DNA of 13,013 bases from Oehlia diaphana. Taxonomy: Eukaryota; Glomeromycota; Glomeromycetes; Glomerales; Glomeraceae. A program made the position numbers and the translations under genes. Location of the stretch: positions 1-13,013 of the forward strand of contig QZLH01001305.1 of assembly GCA_003833135.1 (NCBI GenBank). The letters are read 5' to 3'. Below, one piece after another: positions 9,063 through 13,013 of the stretch. The notes beneath the pieces were generated by a model, which was given only the letters and a program-made list of their open reading frames with translations, ran no database searches and was not told the origin of the DNA. Numbering within the stretch: position 1 is the stretch's first letter; the number at the start of each line of letters is the position of its first letter.

Positions 9063-9485
9063 ATGAATATATTTGAAATAAATAAGAATGAAATTAAGGA
9101 TGAAGAATTGGAACACCATATCTTAAGTAAATTGAAGACCCAAAAGTAAAGATGTTGGAAGTCTGAGTGACAGAAAATTATAAATGTATCATTTTGGATG
9201 ACATTGATAGGCCACAGCAATGCCAAGAAAATCTTACAAAGGCATCAACAGACACACAATAAAATGAACAAGTATCTCCTTCCAGTAGACAAAGAAGGGA
9301 ATATTCTCCACTGTTCAAGTTCTGGAATTTTGGCAATTGTGCTATACAATATTAGTATATTATTTAATAATTTTTATATTTTAATAGTTATAAACAATAT
9401 TATATTATCAATTGCACCATCTGTTAATTTAACAAGTCCTGGACATTTTTTTGCTTATGATGAAGCACTGGAAACCTTTGGGTAA
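9063..9485 (+). pseudogene. Decayed coding-like segment, family not recognised
   Basis: A short open piece at 9063-9149 (ATG, 28 codons, starting MNIFEINKNEIKDEELEHH) is followed, after stops and in the same frame, by a 95-codon open frame at 9198-9485. The latter includes HSNAKKILQRHQQTHNKMNK near its start and SPGHFFAYDEALETFG at its end. The middle (about residues 50-75) is hydrophobic, AT-coded and may be an insertion or an intron, since an AG acceptor-like site (TTTTAATAG) lies near 9386. The C-terminal motif resembles, from memory, a multicopy Rhizophagus protein; unverified. A competing frame also reads well at 9201-9255, pointing to frameshifts. It is best treated as a broken fragment. 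No function is assigned. Confidence 0.35.
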
Positions 9486-10301
9486 AATTATAGAAGCAGC
9501 TTTAGAAGAAAAATAAAGCTAATATAATAAAGCTAACACAATTAGATTACAACCACCACCACAACTAGCTTATAACATTTTTGAAGCAAATGATAGGTAG
9601 TATACATATAACCATCTGTTTTATAACTGGTATCACATGATATATTTATCATGCAACTTAGAAGAAATTTATTGCTATTGATTAGCAAGAATATATTTAT
9701 AAAATTTTCTATGACATTGTATTATGATTGCTTAAGAATCAAAATATACTAAAGATCAAGAGTAAAATCCAGAATATAATATGACAAATAAAGATTAGGA
9801 AAACAATACACACAAAAAATTAAGAAATAGTATTAGTTTATTTATATAAATGTTAATTGTTTTTATTTATTAAAGATCTCTATGTATAAGTAAATGAAAT
9901 GACACAAATTCTATATATATCAAATATAAGTACAATTTTCCTAATGAACCTAAAAGATCATTTTATTTGAAAAGGGAAATGGCTCTTCCAGATGATGAAA
10001 TTGTATTAAATTTGAAATTACCTAGAAAGCAAGTTATTAAATTAGTAAAATTGTAATTAAAAAAATAGTTAATTTGTAATTACATTATACATCTATTGGT
10101 TAATGCTTTTGAATCCACATATTCAAACTGCTAATACAGTAGAAAATTCTGCTTTTAAGAAGGAGGCCAAGCTATAAAGATAAATCATGGGAAATAATTT
10201 AATTGAGCTAAATATTAATGAAACCTATACAAGTATTCAGAGATCCTAGATTTGAGACTAATACATTAGTATAAATTTGCAATATTATATTTGATACTGA
10301 A
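9486..10301. other. Degenerate CpG-poor sequence between remnants
   Basis: Short coding-like scraps follow 9485, for example a frame shifted by one base reading GKIIEAALEEK at 9480-9513 and one reading LQPPPQLAYNIFEAND at about 9550-9597. They are broken by stops. If the hAT interpretation of 10302-12014 is right, its N-terminal part (BED finger, first catalytic Asp) should lie here, but I could not identify it. Confidence 0.35.
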
Positions 10302-10376
10302 AATCGACATGTATGATGGTGTTTTTCTCATATCATTAATTTGGCTGCTCTAGATGCCCCTTATGTTATTTTCTGA
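10302..10376 (+). pseudogene. hAT transposase remnant, CxxH-containing region
   Basis: The frame reads NRHV, a TGA stop (10314-10316), then WCFSHIINLAALDAPYVIF and a second stop. C-x2-H followed by (I)NL and a nearby Asp is the signature that follows the second catalytic Asp in the RNase H-like core of hAT-superfamily DNA transposases. The TGA sits directly beside one of the few places where an Arg codon (CGA) is usual for this motif, in keeping with C-to-T decay. Similar motifs occur only by remote chance elsewhere. Together with the C-terminal pieces downstream on the same strand it supports one decayed hAT copy. Confidence 0.65.
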
Positions 10377-10402
10377 TCTAAAAAATTAAATAAATAATGT
10401 GA

Positions 10403-10582
10403 AGGAAGAGGAATGATTATTTCCATAATATGCCCAGAAGAGATCACACTGAATCTGGGAAGTTGCAGTCTGAGGATTTTGGAGAAGATTTAATATTAGA
10501 AACATGGTACAATAAGTTGAAAGAAAGTGGAGAAACTTGGTTAATCACTCAAAGGAATGAACTGGCAGGACCTGACTGTTAG
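10403..10582 (+). pseudogene. Coding-like 60-codon island, function unknown
   Basis: An open stretch with well-balanced residues, preceded by TGA (10400-10402) and ended by TAG (10580-10582). The segment from an internal ATG at 10430 starts MPRRDHTESGKLQSEDFGED and ends TQRNELAGPDC; it contains two tryptophans and GC-richer codons than its surroundings. It lies 27 bases after the hAT CxxH piece in another frame. It could be the middle (insertion domain) of the same hAT transposase or a fragment of another protein. I do not recognise the family. Confidence 0.4.
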
Positions 10583-11284
10583 AAATACACAGTATTTATT
10601 TACAATGTTTAATTTACATGACAAACATTTTCCAATGACAAGGTAGTGGAAAAAGATTTTATATGATAACATATGATAAGCATAAAAATGATACTACAAA
10701 AGTACTTGAAAAATATGAATACCTTGGTCAATGGATTTTAAATATATGATCAAACTTTCAAACTAAAGATATAAATATTATATATCAAATAAGATGTATA
10801 GAAAAAGAAAACAAATTATGGTGAAGAATTAGAATTCAGTATTAAATATATTTAAATCAATCAATATCAAAAACCAAATCTTTCTTATCAACCAATATAA
10901 TATTAACCACATGAATTATTATTACCACAATAAAGTACAACTTGCCTTGATTAGTTATTACTTTATAATGAAATAAGATCATTATTGCCTAATGATGAAC
11001 CACAGAATTATCCCAAATCATCTCTGATGATATATTAGATCATAAATCAGATTTATGGAAGATTTTTGATTAAAGATTGAAGAAAATTATGGAATTTCAC
11101 GAATTATATTATATAATACAATTCAGAATCATAAGAATAACCTTAAATAAATCAGTATTGCTAAAGAACTTCTAAAAAAATCCTTAACAATCTATTGTAA
11201 TACATTTTAAATACTGAAGCAAATATTGTGATAAATATGCATTTCTTCATAAATTAAGTTATGGTGTTTTAAAAAAGCATTTAC
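10583..11284. other. Degenerate interior of the probable hAT copy
   Basis: Mostly broken reading frames without CpG. Small coding-like scraps remain: a plus frame near 10640-10748 (SGKRFYMITYDKHKND...) and 10955-11038 (LYNEIRSLLPNDEPQNYPKS...). Neither carries a motif I can name. Confidence 0.35.
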
Positions 11285-11565
11285 TTTGCTTCTAGTCATG
11301 ATATTAATAATAAAACAAGTGAAAAAACTGTACAAAGTTACCAAAAGAAATATGAAAGACAGCTATTGTACTTTACAAAATGAAAAGTGACATTTAGTGA
11401 AGTTTTTAGAATTTCTTGAGAGCTATGGTTCATTTTCAGGTGAAACAGAAGATACTTCTATATATTGGGATTTATTCAGCAGAGCCAATTGATGCTTTTT
11501 TTAACAGAATACTGTTTAATTTACTGTATGTGAGAAATGAAAGGTTAAGAAATGAAATAAAGTAG
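11285..11565 (+). pseudogene. hAT transposase remnant, C-terminal dimerisation region
   Basis: Three overlapping pieces in different frames join into one hAT-like C-terminus. First, 11285-11383 reads FASSHDINNKTSEKTVQSYQ and on to LLYFTK. Second, 11391-11492 reads KFLEFLESYGSFSGETEDTS then IYWDLFS. Third, 11482-11565 reads EPIDAFFNRILFNLLYVRNE then RLRNEIK and TAG. The order YW-x-LF, then a region matching x-ERFFSxM-type sequence, then RNxRLR is the layout of the hAT dimerisation domain; the usual Glu-Arg pair reads Ile-Asp here. Two frameshifts, at about 11384-11390 and 11480, break it. In active elements this domain mediates transposase multimerisation. Confidence 0.65.
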
Positions 11566-11813
11566 CATAATTAAATTATTGTTTTAATTATTTTGATTTA
11601 TTTAACCTCAAATGATTTAATATTGTTATTTGCAATATAGTTTTGTTGATTCTGATTCAATAATCTTGAATGATTTCACAATACTTTTATTTATTATTTT
11701 TCCCTTAAAATAGAGAATAGTAGATTATATTAGTTAATAATAAAAATATTTCATCTTAAATAAATATACTTTTATACTAAAGTTTAACTGAACAAAACAA
11801 TAAGTACTCTTAG
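11566..11813. other. AT-rich spacer, possible intron or insertion
   Basis: About 250 bases without CpG or coding character between the hAT dimerisation piece and the acidic tail. It ends in CTCTTAG (11807-11813), an acceptable splice acceptor directly before the open frame at 11814. A donor-like GGTTAAG lies at 11542-11548. It could equally be a small insertion; no inverted repeats or target duplication were seen. Confidence 0.35.
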
Positions 11814-12014
11814 AACATTGTTAAAAGCTATGCAGAAGAGATAAGTGCTTTGGATGTACTTGTCCAAGATTCAGAAAAAACAAAATATGATAAATTTGAT
11901 GATTCTATGGAAGACAGTGCTGAAAGCAATGAAAGCAATAATGATGAATATGGTTTTGATACTTCAAAATTAGTTGATCATTTTAAGTTTAATAATCCTA
12001 TTAATTTAGTTTGA
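11814..12014 (+). CDS. Acidic C-terminal exon or tail, probably of the hAT transposase
   Basis: An uninterrupted 66-codon frame from just after CTCTTAG to TGA (12012-12014). It reads NIVKSYAEEISALDVLVQDS, then a stretch rich in Asp, Glu, Ser and Asn (DDSMEDSAESNESNNDEYG), and ends DHFKFNNPINLV. There is no in-frame ATG near its beginning, so it is not a gene on its own. It has no stop or frameshift, in contrast to all neighbouring remnants. The position, strand and acidic tail suit the end of a hAT transposase, but no conserved motif proves it. It might instead be the last exon of a captured host gene. Confidence 0.45.
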   Translation, partial: NIVKSYAEEISALDVLVQDSEKTKYDKFDDSMEDSAESNESNNDEYGFDTSKLVDHFKFNNPINLV

Positions 12015-12257
12015 ATTTTATATTTTTTATGATATTTTATTTTTTTAACACAGATAATCTTTTGTTGGGCATTTTTTACAAAAGTAGTTATTTTTATGTC
12101 AGTCATTTGTCAACCATTTTATAAATTTATCAAAATTATTAATTCGAATATATGTACATCATTTCTTAATTTGATATTTACCTACATGCAGAATTGCCAT
12201 GAAATTGAAAAAAATTTCCCTTTTGGTAAAAAAAGATCTATCAAATCTTATATAACT

Positions 12258-12274
12258 TATGTACATTGTACATA
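12258..12274. repeat. Perfect 7-bp hairpin
   Basis: TATGTAC-ATT-GTACATA, followed by further TACATGTA palindromic words. Confidence 0.5.
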
Positions 12275-12398
12275 TACATGTATATAGACAGTCAATCATA
12301 ATGAAAACTTTTTGCGCTGAATTTAACTGTGCTACTAAAGATGAATGTTAATTTGATATATCATGAAATAAATCACATTGTTTAATATTATGTTGATC

Positions 12399-12427
12399 AA
12401 TTTTTGTTCTTGCATGAAACAAAAATT
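12399..12427. repeat. Perfect 10-bp inverted repeat
   Basis: AATTTTTGTT (12399-12408) and AACAAAAATT (12418-12427) with a 9-base loop. A second perfect pair, AAGGATT (12479-12485) / AATCCTT (12496-12502), follows 51 bases later. Confidence 0.6.
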
Positions 12428-12659
12428 TAATATTTTAACAATATTTTTATTTACAGCTAAAAACTAATTTATCTATCTAAGGATTCTTAGATATAAATCC
12501 TTTAAGTAATATTTAATTTAATAATTAAAAAAAAAAAATTTATTTAGATATTTTATATATTAGGTTTTAATATTTTCATTTCATATTCTCCAAGATCTTG
12601 TATTATACTTTTAGTAGTCCAGTAGATATTAGATCATCCAAGTAAATATGAACAAATCT

Positions 12660-12716
12660 GCCCACAGGGCTGTCCTTAAAAAACAAGAAAAATTCACAAA
12701 AATTGCGAATTTTCTT
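12660..12716. repeat. Hairpin pair
   Basis: GCCC-ACA-GGGC at 12660-12670 is an unusually GC-rich hairpin. It is followed by AAGAAAAATTC / GAATTTTCTT, which pair with one base bulged (about 12684-12716). It might be the end of a dispersed repeat. Confidence 0.45.
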
Positions 12717-12749
12717 AATTTTTATTATAGTAAATCATTTTTTGATTTG

Positions 12750-12848
12750 GATCCGTCAGATCGGATACTAATTCAAATCTTAATCTGATCCGATCAACCT
12801 AGCTGTAATGCTGGAAAAATTTAGATCAGATAATCAGATCAGATAATC
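12750..12848. repeat. GATC-rich segment with 13-bp tandem duplication
   Basis: Six GATC words lie within 91 bases (12750, 12759, 12787, 12792, 12825, 12837). GATCGGAT (12759-12766) is inverted as ATCCGATC (12788-12795). AGATCAGATAATC is perfectly duplicated in tandem (12823-12835, 12836-12848). Confidence 0.7.
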
Positions 12849-13013
12849 TTTTTTTACTTCAATGAAGTAAAATGGTAAGTCTCGTAATATTTTTTTACAA
12901 AACTCAAATATTTTTTCTAAAAAAAATTTGAAACTTTTATTAAAAAACATTTTTACTATTCATTATAATATATTATAAGGATTTCAACTTATAAAGTTAC
13001 AGGTATTTTGTAC

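Larger units (their letters stand above)
6996..12143. other. CpG-depleted block of decayed transposon DNA
   Basis: Reading both halves by eye, only four CG dinucleotides occur between 6996 and 12143 (at 8243, 9018, 10305 and 11100). The first 600 bases of the window alone hold about 14. The block coincides with the decayed integrase and transposase fragments. Known biology: methylated CpG deaminates to TpG/CpA in silenced repeats. Inference: this block was long methylated. Several in-frame TGA codons at conserved sites are what CGA would become. Confidence 0.75.
12015..13013. other. AT-rich non-coding DNA with hairpins and GATC-rich segment
   Basis: No gene is supported. A 63-codon open frame (12096-12287) looks like chance. 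CpG reappears from 12144 and is common after 12700, marking the right edge of the depleted block. Repeats are listed separately. Confidence 0.45.

Noticed and set aside
9038..9226. Minus-strand open frame of 62 codons
   Set aside because: It is antisense to the coding-like plus-strand segment at 9063-9485 and has hydrophobic AT-driven composition.
12096..12287. Plus-strand open frame of 63 codons
   Set aside because: It has no recognisable motif and AT-driven residues, and it overlaps palindromic TACAT words. It starts after the TGA that ends the acidic tail, so it is not a continuation.
1..13013. Search for an unusual multigene system (defence, biosynthetic or toxin-like)
   Set aside because: No set of adjacent intact genes exists. 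The recognisable coding pieces are decayed transposon proteins and one small unknown gene-like unit.

Overview
The window is AT-rich eukaryotic DNA, roughly three quarters A+T. It has many long A and T runs, inverted repeats and decayed transposable elements, and no convincing intact long gene. The best guess for the source is a repeat-rich fungus, possibly an arbuscular mycorrhizal one of the Rhizophagus type (Glomeromycotina). That guess rests on composition, on a terminal motif near 2202-2230 (hairpin, then CTGCTAGT), and on two peptide fragments that resemble multicopy proteins of that group from memory. No database was searched, and another AT-rich eukaryote remains possible.

Left part (1-3400). 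This side keeps a normal-looking CpG content and holds small non-coding repeats. A strand-asymmetric polypurine tract lies at about 1529-1836. A possible short Helitron-like element spans 1965-2230 (TC start, hairpin, CTAG end). An inverted-repeat element spans 2253-2486. The clearest mobile element in the window is a 336-bp MITE at 2699-3034, with 28-bp terminal inverted repeats and a TA duplication of the Tc1/mariner kind. Further hairpins and a 10-bp tandem repeat fill 3078-3390.

Middle part (3391-7000). This is mostly featureless AT-rich DNA. The exception is a minus-strand gene-like unit at 4409-4785: two coding-looking segments joined by a possible 59-nt GT-AG intron, giving about 105 residues of unknown function. 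It may be a real small gene or a fragment of a larger multicopy gene.

Right part (about 7000-12140). This block is almost free of CpG: four CG dinucleotides in about 5.1 kb. It contains broken coding remnants on the plus strand: the zinc-binding and start-of-core region of a Ty3/gypsy integrase (7029-7262), pieces of a hAT transposase (CxxH motif at 10302-10376, C-terminal dimerisation region at 11285-11565, and probably an acidic tail at 11814-12014), and several coding-like islands I cannot name. Loss of CpG together with in-frame TGA codons suggests long-term cytosine methylation and C-to-T decay of a nested transposon block. CpG returns after about 12140.

Right end (12140-13013). Non-coding DNA with hairpins, a GATC-dense segment and a perfect 13-bp tandem duplication. 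The genes do not form a pathway; the window reads as a transposon graveyard beside a possible small gene. I found no convincing evidence for a new biological system.
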